Assembly (NCBI GenBank): GCA_900554905.1
Contig: USJB01000087.1
Span: forward strand, 1-5,670
DNA length: 5,670 nucleotides
Reading direction: 5' to 3'
Origin: an uncultured Collinsella sp.
GTDB taxonomy: Bacteria; Actinomycetota; Coriobacteriia; Coriobacteriales; Coriobacteriaceae
Made by a program: the position numbers and the translations under genes. Positions 1 through 5,603 of this stretch are shown here, piece by piece. The notes beneath the pieces were generated by a model. The model saw nothing but the letters and a program-made list of their open reading frames with translations. It was not told the DNA's origin and did not search any database. Position 1 is the first letter of the stretch. Each line of letters starts with the position of its first letter.

Positions 1-534
1 GATAAAGATACCGGCGAGGAACGCGACGGCAATATACAGCGTGCGCTTGGGGCCGCTGGGGGCTTCGGGGGTCTTAGCCTCGTCGATAACGTTGATGCTC
101 TGGGCAGCGCCGACGTTCTGAGCGACCGTACTCACCGAGCTGGCCATGGCCTTTGCGACCTTAGCCGTCTCCTTGGCATCGGTGCCGGTAACCGAAAGCG
201 TAATGACACGCGTGGTGGTCTCGGAGGAAACAGACACCTTGTAGTCATCCAGATCGGTGAGGCCCAGTTCATTGGCTGCGCCGCTCTTAACGCTATCGCT
301 ATCCAGCAGCGTGGCGATATCGTTGGAAAGCATCTGACTCGCCGAGAGATCGTTGTAGCTCATCTGACCGCTATCGTCGGTCTTGGCGAGAATGTACATG
401 CTCGTCGTCGCGGTATAGGTGTTGTCCATCGCAACGAAGGACACGATGCCCATGGCGATCGCGCAGACCACCGGAAGGGTGATGACCAGCTGAAGGTGCT
501 TCTTCAGCAGCTGGAACAGTTCGAGAAGGGTCAT
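1..534 (-). CDS. Wzz/YveK-type polysaccharide chain-length determinant, N-terminal part (3' end outside window)
   Basis: This is a membrane polysaccharide co-polymerase of the Wzz/CapA/YveK family, which in Gram-positives sets chain length and activates a partner tyrosine kinase during capsule or exopolysaccharide export. Visible here are 178 codons with no stop, beginning MTLLELFQLLKKH. A first membrane segment lies at about residues 17-36 (VITLPVVCAIAMGIVSFVAM). An extracytoplasmic region follows at about 37-163, with typical sequences TYTATTSMYIL and ITLSVTGTDAKETAKVAKAM. The proline-rich stretch TPEAPSGPKR (155-164) immediately precedes the second membrane segment (from 166), as is usual in the family. 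The ATG is preceded by AAAGG (543-547) at 8 nt. The gene probably starts its own polysaccharide operon, because a terminator-like hairpin separates it from the kinase upstream. The missing part should hold the rest of TM2 and any cytoplasmic tail or fused kinase. The family is clear; the exact polymer is unknown. Confidence 0.85.
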   Translation of the reverse strand, partial: MTLLELFQLLKKHLQLVITLPVVCAIAMGIVSFVAMDNTYTATTSMYILAKTDDSGQMSYNDLSASQMLSNDIATLLDSDSVKSGAANELGLTDLDDYKVSVSSETTTRVITLSVTGTDAKETAKVAKAMASSVSTVAQNVGAAQSINVIDEAKTPEAPSGPKRTLYIAVAFLAGIFI

Positions 535-729
535 GCAGCTTGCCTTTCATTTCCCCAGTTCGGATTGACAAAACTGTCCGTATGTTATCGCATCTTTTTA
601 CCGAGACCAAACTCTATACATAAGAAACAGGCTCTCCTGTAAAAATGTCGGAAGCAATCGTAAAATTGCACAACAACGCCGCACCCGAAAGTCAAATGCG
701 GCGTCTGCATCAATATCTATGTTGTATCG
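535..729 (-). promoter_or_regulatory. 195-bp intergenic region between the PhoR-like kinase and the Wzz-like gene
   Basis: No gene was seen here on either strand. Reading the minus strand, it holds a terminator-like hairpin (676-704), a small dyad ACAGG-N4-CCTGT (627-640), an AT-rich stretch and the SD of the Wzz-like gene. The best promoter guess is TTGGTC (605-610), 17 nt, TAACAT (582-587), which matches consensus at 3 and 4 of 6 positions. A second weak -10-like sequence is TATAGA (613-618). Together these suggest that transcription restarts here for the polysaccharide unit, with a leader of several tens of bases. The promoter itself is a guess. Confidence 0.3.
676..704 (-). terminator. 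Probable intrinsic terminator after the PhoR-like kinase
   Basis: On the minus strand there is an 8-bp perfect GC-rich stem ACGCCGCA/TGCGGCGT with a 13-nt loop, and a G-T pair can extend it by one. The stem starts about 25 nt after the kinase stop codon. It is followed by TTGTTGTGCAATTTTA-like sequence, which is T-rich but interrupted, so termination may be partial. Its position fits the end of the pstB-regulator-kinase transcript. Confidence 0.5.
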
Positions 730-2154
730 CTATGCGAATGGCTCGTCCTGCCGTATGGGAAACGTCACCGTAATGGTGGTTCCCACGCCCAACTCGCTCG
801 ACAGATCGAGCGTGGCGTGATGATACAGGGCCGCATGCTTGACAATTGCAAGCCCCAGACCGGTTCCGCCGCGCGCCTTGGACCTACTCTTGTCCACGCG
901 ATAGAACCGCTCAAATACCTTGCCCTGTTCTTCAGGCGCGATACCGATTCCCGTGTCGGCGACCGCAAGGAACGGATGGCCTTCGTCGTTGGTGCCGCAC
1001 TGCAGCGTAACCGCACCGCCGGGTCGATTGTAGCGGATGGCGTTGCTCGCCAGATTATAGATGAGCTCGTCAATCAAGCGCGACACGCCTTCGATGACCA
1101 CAGGCTTGGTCTCATGACTTATCGTCACATTCGCCTGACGGGCGACCTGTTCAAGACGCTGCTCAACCGCGTAGATGGCACGCGAGAGCTCAATAGGCTC
1201 CGTGGAACCAATGGGCACCGCCTCGCCCTCAGTTGCACGCTCGGCCTCGTCCAAGTTAGACAGCGTAAGGATATCGTTGACAAGCGCTGCCAAGCGGCCC
1301 GCCTCACGATAGATGCGACCGCCAAAGTTGCGCAGGTCGCCCTCGCCCTCGACCATGCCGTTTGCGATGAGCTCGGCATAGCCCGAAATCGCCGTAAGCG
1401 GCGTCTTGAGCTCATGGGTGATATTCGCCGTGAACTCGCGGCGCATACGGTCGTTGTCCGCTAGCACCGCCATTTGGCGCTTGAGTTCCTGGCGCTGCGA
1501 CTCGATACGCTCAAGCATGGGGACCATCTCGGCATAGGCGTGCTCATAGCTACGGCGTGGGTGGTCCAAATCCACCTCTTGCAACGGCGCGATGATGGCA
1601 CGGGACTCGCGGCGCGCCATAAAAAACGAGAGTACCGCACCCGCTGCTGCGATAAGCAGCATCGGCGCCACCATCGACAGCAAAATCGCCGTAACGCCAG
1701 GCTGGGCCTGCGCCAAGCGGACAACCTGGCCGTTATCAAGGGCGACGGCGCGATACAGCATAATCTCGTCGAGCGTAGAGCTTGCGCGCTCCGCGGAACC
1801 CAAACCACTCTCAAAGGCCTCGATGACCTCGGGGCGATCGCCATGGTTGGGCAACGTGGAAGGAGACGCCTCGTTGTCATAGGCGACCGATCCATCCCTG
1901 TTGATCAGCGTGATACGAAGGTCCTCGCGATCGAGGCTTCGCAAGAATGCGATGGGTTCCTTCTGCTCGTTTAAGGCGGCGGCAATAAGCTCGGTTTCTT
2001 GCGAAAGATTGGCACTCGTGGCATCTGCCAAGGTGTTTTGCACAAAGAACGCACCCAGCACCGTAAACGCCACGATAACCGCCATGGCGCAGACAAAGAT
2101 CGTCACAAAAACGCGGTGCGACAGCGTATGTTTTCCCTGGGGGGCGAAGACCAC
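730..2154 (-). CDS. phoR: PhoR-like sensor histidine kinase
   Basis: This is a membrane sensor kinase that autophosphorylates and passes the phosphate to the response regulator encoded just upstream. It is likely the phosphate-starvation sensor. The protein is 474 aa. TM1 is at about 16-38. An extracytoplasmic PAS/Cache-like sensor lies at about 40-155, with the RITLINRDGSVAYDNEA strand and HGDRPEVIEAF typical of Gram-positive PhoR relatives. TM2 is at about 156-179, followed by a short linker without a clear HAMP or cytoplasmic PAS domain. The H-box is FTANITHELKTPLTAI with His247. The N-box is around Asn367/Asn371, G1 is DTGIGI (400-405), the F-box is FERFYRVDKSRS and G2 is GGTGLGLAIVKH (429-440). 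All catalytic motifs are intact. The start is GTG, chosen because GGAGGAG (2161-2167) lies 6 nt upstream, inside the end of the regulator gene. Only 3 nt separate it from the regulator stop, so the two are translationally coupled. The stop is TAG. The link to phosphate is inferred from pstB next door and family resemblance. Confidence 0.9.
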   Translation of the reverse strand: MVFAPQGKHTLSHRVFVTIFVCAMAVIVAFTVLGAFFVQNTLADATSANLSQETELIAAALNEQKEPIAFLRSLDREDLRITLINRDGSVAYDNEASPSTLPNHGDRPEVIEAFESGLGSAERASSTLDEIMLYRAVALDNGQVVRLAQAQPGVTAILLSMVAPMLLIAAAGAVLSFFMARRESRAIIAPLQEVDLDHPRRSYEHAYAEMVPMLERIESQRQELKRQMAVLADNDRMRREFTANITHELKTPLTAISGYAELIANGMVEGEGDLRNFGGRIYREAGRLAALVNDILTLSNLDEAERATEGEAVPIGSTEPIELSRAIYAVEQRLEQVARQANVTISHETKPVVIEGVSRLIDELIYNLASNAIRYNRPGGAVTLQCGTNDEGHPFLAVADTGIGIAPEEQGKVFERFYRVDKSRSKARGGTGLGLAIVKHAALYHHATLDLSSELGVGTTITVTFPIRQDEPFA

Positions 2155-2167
2155 GGGTTACTCCTCC
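2155..2167 (-). promoter_or_regulatory. Ribosome binding site of the PhoR-like kinase, inside the regulator's last codons
   Basis: On the minus strand GGAGGAG (2161-2167) overlaps the Glu-Glu codons ending the regulator. It is followed by TAA (the regulator stop), CCC and the kinase GTG. This supports the GTG start and translational coupling, which helps keep kinase and regulator levels in step. Confidence 0.75.
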
Positions 2168-2886
2168 GATGCGGTGGCCGCGGTGTCGTCACCTTCGGCA
2201 CCATCACCGGCAGAAGGCTCGGCCAAGCGGTAGCCCACGCCGCGCACGGTCTCGATGGCGCTGGCATGCTCGCCCAGTTTTTGGCGAAGCGTCTGCACGT
2301 GCACGTCAACGGTGCGCGAACCGCCGTCGAAGTCCCAGCCCCACACGCTCTGCAGCAACGACTCGCGGGTAAAGACCACGCCGGGCTTGCGCATGAGGTA
2401 CTCGAGCAGGTCGAACTCGCGCAGGGTGAGCTTAAGCGGCTCGCCGGCAACGGTCACCTCGCGATGGCTGGGCGAGAGCACGATGTCGCCCACGCTGAGC
2501 ACATCGCTCGCCTGCTTGACCATGCCGCCGCGACGCAGCAGTGCGCGGCAGCGGCTCGCAAGCTCCATGAGCGAAAACGGCTTAGTCAGGTAATCGTCGG
2601 CACCGCCATCGAGCGCCATCACCTTGTCGAGCTCGGTATCCTTGGCGGTAAGCATCATGATGGGCACCGTCGCCGTCAGGCGATCGGCACGCAGTCGACG
2701 CATAATCGCCAAGCCATCGGTATCGGGCAGCATGATGTCGAGCAGAACAGCATCGGGTACCCGTCGCGCCACGGCAGCCTTAAACTCACCGTCGCACGAA
2801 AAGCCTTCGGCCTCAATCCCCTGCTTGCGCAGTGCATAGACCGTCAAATCCCTGATGTTGTCATCGTCCTCGACGTAATAGATCAT
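2158..2886 (-). CDS. phoB: PhoB/OmpR-family response regulator
   Basis: This is a cytoplasmic DNA-binding regulator, predicted to be phosphorylated by the PhoR-like kinase that follows and to control phosphate-starvation genes. With the chosen start the protein is 242 aa. The receiver domain (about 1-115) has the acidic cluster EDDD (6-9), phospho-acceptor Asp50 in DAVLLDIMLPD, Thr80 in MMLTAKD and Lys102 in YLTKPF. The winged helix spans about 135-223 and ends in SRTVDVHVQTLRQKLG and VRGVGYRL. The tail after that is short and acidic (GDGAEGDDTAATASEE). An in-frame ATG at 2910 would add eight residues (MPAAKGFN), but it lacks a good SD. The ATG at 2886 has AAAGGGG (2893-2899) at 6 nt and begins with the normal receiver strand MIYYVEDDD, so it is preferred. 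The gene lies 64 nt after pstB and 3 nt before the kinase. Calling it PhoB/PhoP rather than another OmpR-type regulator rests on that context. Confidence 0.9.
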   Translation of the reverse strand: MIYYVEDDDNIRDLTVYALRKQGIEAEGFSCDGEFKAAVARRVPDAVLLDIMLPDTDGLAIMRRLRADRLTATVPIMMLTAKDTELDKVMALDGGADDYLTKPFSLMELASRCRALLRRGGMVKQASDVLSVGDIVLSPSHREVTVAGEPLKLTLREFDLLEYLMRKPGVVFTRESLLQSVWGWDFDGGSRTVDVHVQTLRQKLGEHASAIETVRGVGYRLAEPSAGDGAEGDDTAATASEE

Positions 2887-2950
2887 GTTGAACCCCTTTG
2901 CGGCCGGCATGACCGCATCTTAACCCTAAAGGTACCTTTACTAGATGGTA
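2887..2950 (-). promoter_or_regulatory. 64-bp spacer between pstB and the regulator, with a 14-bp palindrome
   Basis: The spacer contains the perfect palindrome TAAAGGTACCTTTA (2927-2940), starting 10 nt after the pstB stop codon, and the regulator SD AAAGGGG (2893-2899). A smaller dyad TGCGG-N9-CCGCA lies between them. No T-run follows the palindrome, so it is not a typical intrinsic terminator. It could be an operator or an RNA-processing hairpin. No convincing promoter was found, so the regulator is probably co-transcribed with pstB. Confidence 0.4.
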
Positions 2951-3826
2951 TCAGCCAAAACGTCCCGTCAAATAATCCGCCGTGCGCGGATCGGTCGGAT
3001 TCTTGAAGAGTTGCGCGGTGGGCGCGTGCTCCACCAGCTCACCCAGCAAAAAGAATGCGACCGAATCGGAGATACGCGCCGCCTGCTGCATATTGTGCGT
3101 AACGACCACGAGCGTGCAGGTCTCTTTGAGCTCGCAGGCCAGCTGCTCCACCACCAGCGTCGACACAGGGTCGAGTGCCGAGGTCGGCTCGTCCATCAGC
3201 AGAATGTCGGGCTGCACGGCAAGTGCGCGGGCGATGCACAGACGCTGCTGCTGGCCGCCCGAAAGGCCCAGACCCGACTCTTTGAGCTTGTCCTTGACCT
3301 CATCCCATAGCGCAGCGCGACGAAGGGAGTCCTCGACCAGCTCATCCAGCGCAGCGCGATCGCGCACACCCATACCGCGCGGACCATACGCGACGTTGTC
3401 GTAGATGCTCATGGGAAACGGGTTGGGGCGCTGGAACACCATGCCCACGCGCTGGCGAAGGCGGCAGATGTCGTAGTCGCCCAGGATATCTTGACCATCG
3501 AGCGCAATCTTGCCCTCGATGCGGCAATCCTTGATGCCGTCGTTCATGCGGTTAAAGCAGCGCAGCAACGTGGACTTTCCGCAGCCCGAAGGCCCGATGA
3601 ACGAGGTGATCTGCTTGTCGCGGATCTTGATATTCACGTCCTTGAGCGCATGGTGGTCGCCATAGAACAGGTCGAGGCCCTCGACATCGATACGCGTCGG
3701 CGAGGCGGCAAGATCCTCTGCCGTGGGGCGAGTCGCATCCCCAACCTCGCGCTCGCGCGCGGCCTCGGCCTGCGCTTTCATGAGTTCTTCAAGCTCCGTG
3801 GGCTCCACAGCCGCAGCAGCCGTCAT
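2951..3826 (-). CDS. pstB: Phosphate ABC transporter ATP-binding protein PstB
   Basis: This is the ATPase of the PstSCAB high-affinity phosphate importer. It sits on the inner face of the membrane and drives uptake of inorganic phosphate. The protein is 291 aa. Walker A is GPSGCGKST (78-86), followed by the PstB-typical LLRCFNRMND. The Q-loop is in FQRPNPFPMSIYDNVAYGPR (131-150), a strong PstB hallmark. The signature is LSGGQQQR (188-195), Walker B is ILLMDEPTSALD (208-219) and the H-switch is His244 in VVTHNMQQAARISD. The end, KNPTDPRTADYLTGRFG, is also family-typical. An in-frame GTG at 3841 is possible, but the ATG at 3826 has GGAGGT (3834-3839) at 7 nt and is preferred. About 43 Ala/Glu-rich residues precede the usual PstB start, making it longer than the approximately 250-260 aa norm. 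The stop is TGA. The other pst genes are not in the window; the regulator pair follows directly. Confidence 0.96.
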   Translation of the reverse strand: MTAAAAVEPTELEELMKAQAEAAREREVGDATRPTAEDLAASPTRIDVEGLDLFYGDHHALKDVNIKIRDKQITSFIGPSGCGKSTLLRCFNRMNDGIKDCRIEGKIALDGQDILGDYDICRLRQRVGMVFQRPNPFPMSIYDNVAYGPRGMGVRDRAALDELVEDSLRRAALWDEVKDKLKESGLGLSGGQQQRLCIARALAVQPDILLMDEPTSALDPVSTLVVEQLACELKETCTLVVVTHNMQQAARISDSVAFFLLGELVEHAPTAQLFKNPTDPRTADYLTGRFG

Positions 3827-3929
3827 ACCGTATACCTCCACATCGATATCAATTCAGCAGTATCGATAGTAGGAATCGCGGCTCATATGCACGTGAGCGC
3901 ATTGTCAAGTGTTTGTAAGGGCACACTGG
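3827..3929 (-). promoter_or_regulatory. 103-bp region upstream of pstB: possible promoter and dyads
   Basis: On the minus strand a perfect -35 TTGACA (3903-3908) is followed after 15 nt by the -10-like TATGAG (3882-3887). The spacing is short and the -10 weak. The -10 overlaps an inverted repeat GCTCA-N8-TGAGC (3881-3898). Two ATCGAT palindromes, both inside ATCGATA on the plus strand (3842-3848 and 3862-3868), lie 20 bp apart between this and the pstB SD. The SD GGAGGT (3834-3839) fixes the pstB ATG. The layout would suit a regulated pstB promoter, but I could not match a known Pho box. Confidence 0.35.
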
Positions 3930-4508
3930 CTATGCGGCGGGCAGCTCGATGGTGAATATCGTGTGTTCGGGCGTCGATTCACATGCAACGGTACCGCCGT
4001 GCGCGCATACGATCTCCTTGGCGATGGCAAGCCCCAGTCCAGCGCCGCCGCGATTGGTCGCACGCGCCGCATCCAGGCGATAGAACTTCTCAAAGATCAC
4101 CTTGAGCTTTGGCTCAGGGATCGGATCGCCCTGGTTCACAAATCGTACGCGTACGCCACCGTCACCCAAACGCCTGGCCTCGATCGTGATAGTCGAGTCT
4201 TCATAGCTATAGGCAACGGCGTTTTTCATGATGTTATTGAATACGCGAGCCATCTTGTCGCCGTCCACGAGCACCGTCAGGTCCTCGCAGATATCAACCT
4301 GGGCTTCCTTGCGCTGTTCGTTGAGAATGGGATAGAACTCGTCGGCCACCTGCGCCAGCAATAGCCCCAAATCGACGTAAGCGCGGGTGAGCACGATATC
4401 GTGGAAATCAAAACGCGTGATGTCGAAAAACTCCTCGATGAGCGCGTCGAGCCGATGGGCTTTGTCGAGCGCCACGCCCGTAAAGCGTGCACGCTGCTCA
4501 AGCGGCAA
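3930..4508 (-). CDS. C-terminal half of the interrupted kinase: VanS-like second DHp helix and ATPase domain
   Basis: If translated alone from the TTG at 4508, this gives 192 aa. It starts in the second half of the dimerisation domain (ALDKAHRLDALIEEFFDITRF, about 13-33), then the HATPase domain. The N-box is FNNIMKNAVAYSY (90-102), with Asn92/Asn96. The degenerate G1 box is VNQGDPIPE, with Asn at the usual Asp position. The F-box is IFEKFYRLDAARA and G2 is GGAGLGLAIAKEIV (154-167). The end, HTIFTIELPAA, matches VanS-type kinases closely, and the Asn-x-Gly form of G1 is also seen in that group, so it is not evidence of decay. There is no phospho-acceptor histidine in this piece. AGGAGG (4517-4522) lies 7 nt before the TTG. 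The stop is TAG. Whether it is expressed separately is unknown. VanS-like here means sequence family, not glycopeptide resistance. Confidence 0.5.
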   Translation of the reverse strand: MPLEQRARFTGVALDKAHRLDALIEEFFDITRFDFHDIVLTRAYVDLGLLLAQVADEFYPILNEQRKEAQVDICEDLTVLVDGDKMARVFNNIMKNAVAYSYEDSTITIEARRLGDGGVRVRFVNQGDPIPEPKLKVIFEKFYRLDAARATNRGGAGLGLAIAKEIVCAHGGTVACESTPEHTIFTIELPAA

Positions 4509-4523
4509 ATCGGGAGCCTCCTA
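4506..4523 (-). promoter_or_regulatory. In-frame TAG overlapping an SD and followed by a TTG codon (possible reinitiation site)
   Basis: On the minus strand the order is TAG (4521-4523), overlapped by AGGAGG (4517-4522), then 7 nt, then TTG (4506-4508) in the same frame. The SD strength and spacing equal those of real starts in this window, such as GGAGGT-7-ATG of pstB. A ribosome stopping at the TAG could restart at once. The Glu and Ala codons after the stop could create this match by chance. Confidence 0.35.
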
Positions 4524-5522
4524 CAGAAGCGAAAGATAGCCCACCACGCTGGCAAGCGGCGTGCGCAGGTCGTGCGAGATGGAGCGCAGCAGGTTGGCGC
4601 GCAGCTGTTCGTTTTTGGCGAGCACCGCCGCTTCTTCGCGGGCCTCCATGGCGCGGGCGCGATCGAGCGCCAGCTCGCCTTCGCTCACGATGGCATCGGC
4701 AAGTGTCCGCTCCTCATGCGTCAGCACGTCGGGCTCGGCAACGATAGCCAGCACGCCCACCACCGAGGCGGGGTCGCCCGAGCGCACGAAGCCGTCGCCT
4801 GTGCGAACCGTCAGGTAGATGCCATAAAACGCCGATCCGCCATAGGTGGCATCGAGCGGCGTACCCACATAGGCGGACGCCGAGAGCCGCGGCGGCATCT
4901 GCGGCGCCAGCTCGTGCACCGGCGCGGCATCGCCCACGGCCGTGTATGTCGCACGCGGCAGCAGGTCATCGCCCTCGGCGTCGGCGCTGTACCACACGAC
5001 CGGACAGCCCGAAAGACGCGCCAGCTGCGTGGCCATGGCGTGAACGATCTGATGCTGATCGGCGCACCGCTGCAGCATGCGGTTGGTCTCGAGCACCATA
5101 TGCGTGCGGCGGTCGCTGGCGGCAGCCTGTGCCAAGGCGCGGCGCAGGGCCAACGCAATCGAGCTCGACACAAGCGAAACCACGAACATGATGAAGAACA
5201 TGCCGGGATAGCCGCGGTCGATAAGCGACAGCGAGTAGCGCGGGTCGACAAACAAGAAGTTGTAGAGCGCCACGGCGGCAGCCGAGCTCAGCAAGCAATA
5301 CAGGCGACTCCAGGTAAAGAATGCGCACAGCTGAACGGCGAACACATAGACGATCATGATGCTCGGCGCGAGACCCGGATGGTCGAGCAGCGCGCCCACA
5401 ATCGTCGCCGCGACCAGCAGCCCCACCGACACGCAGATATCGTACAGGGGGCCGCGACGCGTCATCGTAGTGCGCCGCCACCAAAAGTTCTCGGCAATAT
5501 CACCGTCCGCACGGACGTCCAT
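4521..5522 (-). CDS. N-terminal half of the interrupted kinase: DUF4118/KdpD-like membrane region, GAF-like domain and H-box
   Basis: The product is 333 aa. Four membrane segments lie at about 25-45, 50-70, 73-92 and 106-126. The loop ALYNFLFVDPRYSLSLID (85-102) is the hallmark of the KdpD membrane domain (DUF4118). A GAF-like sensor domain lies at about 145-285, then a linker helix rich in Glu/Ala/Arg. The phospho-acceptor helix is NLLRSISHDLRTPLASVVGYLSLL, with His317. Translation then stops at TAG. The large N-terminal KdpD sensor and the USP domain of full KdpD are absent. Without the ATPase half this polypeptide cannot phosphorylate itself. The ATG at 5522 has GAGAGGGG (5533-5540) at 10 nt. 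A second in-frame ATG at 5465 is possible and leaves all membrane segments intact. No response regulator is adjacent upstream within the window, so its partner is unknown. A link to potassium should not be assumed from the DUF4118 domain alone. Confidence 0.7.
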   Translation of the reverse strand: MDVRADGDIAENFWWRRTTMTRRGPLYDICVSVGLLVAATIVGALLDHPGLAPSIMIVYVFAVQLCAFFTWSRLYCLLSSAAAVALYNFLFVDPRYSLSLIDRGYPGMFFIMFVVSLVSSSIALALRRALAQAAASDRRTHMVLETNRMLQRCADQHQIVHAMATQLARLSGCPVVWYSADAEGDDLLPRATYTAVGDAAPVHELAPQMPPRLSASAYVGTPLDATYGGSAFYGIYLTVRTGDGFVRSGDPASVVGVLAIVAEPDVLTHEERTLADAIVSEGELALDRARAMEAREEAAVLAKNEQLRANLLRSISHDLRTPLASVVGYLSLL

Positions 5523-5550
5523 CAGCGCCCCGCCCCTCTCTCAAAAACAA

Positions 5551-5588
5551 AAACCACCACAAAGGGACAGGCACCTTTGTGGTGGTTT
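5551..5588 (-). terminator. Strong hairpin with T-rich tail; intrinsic terminator and/or REP-like element
   Basis: A perfect 15-bp inverted repeat is formed by AAACCACCACAAAGG (5551-5565) and CCTTTGTGGTGGTTT (5574-5588), with an 8-nt loop. On the minus strand it is followed by TTGTTTTTGAG, as expected of an intrinsic terminator for the gene ending at 5634. The plus-strand centre reads GGGACAGGCACC, a motif I recall from dispersed REP-like palindromes in several bacterial groups; this is from memory and unchecked. It ends only 28 nt before the kinase ATG. Confidence 0.7.
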
Positions 5589-5603
5589 CCCTTGTGGTGG
5601 TTC
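5574..5603. repeat. Tandem 15-bp repeat making a third hairpin arm
   Basis: CCTTTGTGGTGGTTT (5574-5588) is followed immediately by CCCTTGTGGTGGTTC (5589-5603), identical at 13 of 15 positions. Both can pair with the single opposite arm at 5551-5565, so two mutually exclusive hairpins are possible, one with an 8-nt loop and one with a loop of about 23 nt or more. This suggests partial duplication or an unequal dimer of a mobile palindromic element. Confidence 0.7.

Larger units (their letters stand above)
3930..5522 (-). pseudogene. Sensor histidine kinase (KdpD-like input, VanS-like catalytic half) interrupted by one in-frame TAG
   Basis: Read through, the locus encodes about 530 residues with only one interruption: TAG at 4521-4523, in frame with both flanks. 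Upstream the frame ends ...HDLRTPLASVVGYLSLL. Downstream it continues EAPDLPLEQRARF, exactly as a continuous DHp domain would. VanS-type relatives commonly have an acidic residue at this spot, so a single change from GAG would explain it. The stop removes the second DHp helix and the ATP-binding domain from the N-terminal product, so that product cannot autophosphorylate by itself. No other stop or frameshift was seen. The stop overlaps AGGAGG and is followed 7 nt later by TTG, so two-part expression is conceivable. The halves are described in separate entries. A sequencing error is also possible. Confidence 0.6.

Noticed and set aside
817..1974. Two plus-strand open frames of 215 and 166 codons
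   Set aside because: Both are antisense to the kinase catalytic and sensor regions, have no SD or domain, and their composition follows from the opposite strand.
1999..3006. Long plus-strand open frame (335 codons) antisense to the regulator and kinase
   Set aside because: It lies opposite well-conserved phoB- and phoR-like genes. Its product is rich in His, Arg and Gln with no recognisable domain, as expected of a shadow frame in GC-rich DNA.
3908..3927. AGTGT-N10-ACACT as a terminator after the interrupted kinase
   Set aside because: The stem is only 5 bp, not GC-rich, and has no T-run on the minus strand.
3930..4508. Vancomycin-resistance kinase VanS
   Set aside because: The resemblance is at family level in the catalytic half only. 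The input half is KdpD-like and no van genes are present.
4509..4523. A frameshift as the cause of the kinase interruption
   Set aside because: The two halves are in the same frame: 4523 and 4508 differ by 15. A single stop codon is enough.
4521..4523. Pyrrolysine insertion or general TAG reassignment
   Set aside because: TAG also ends the PhoR-like kinase, the C-terminal kinase half and the fragment at the right edge. No pyl genes or recoding structure are seen, so TAG looks like an ordinary stop.
5505..5516. Near-palindrome GTCCGCACGGAC inside the first codons of the kinase
   Set aside because: It is short, lies inside coding sequence and is explained by Val-Arg-Ala-Asp codons in GC-rich DNA.
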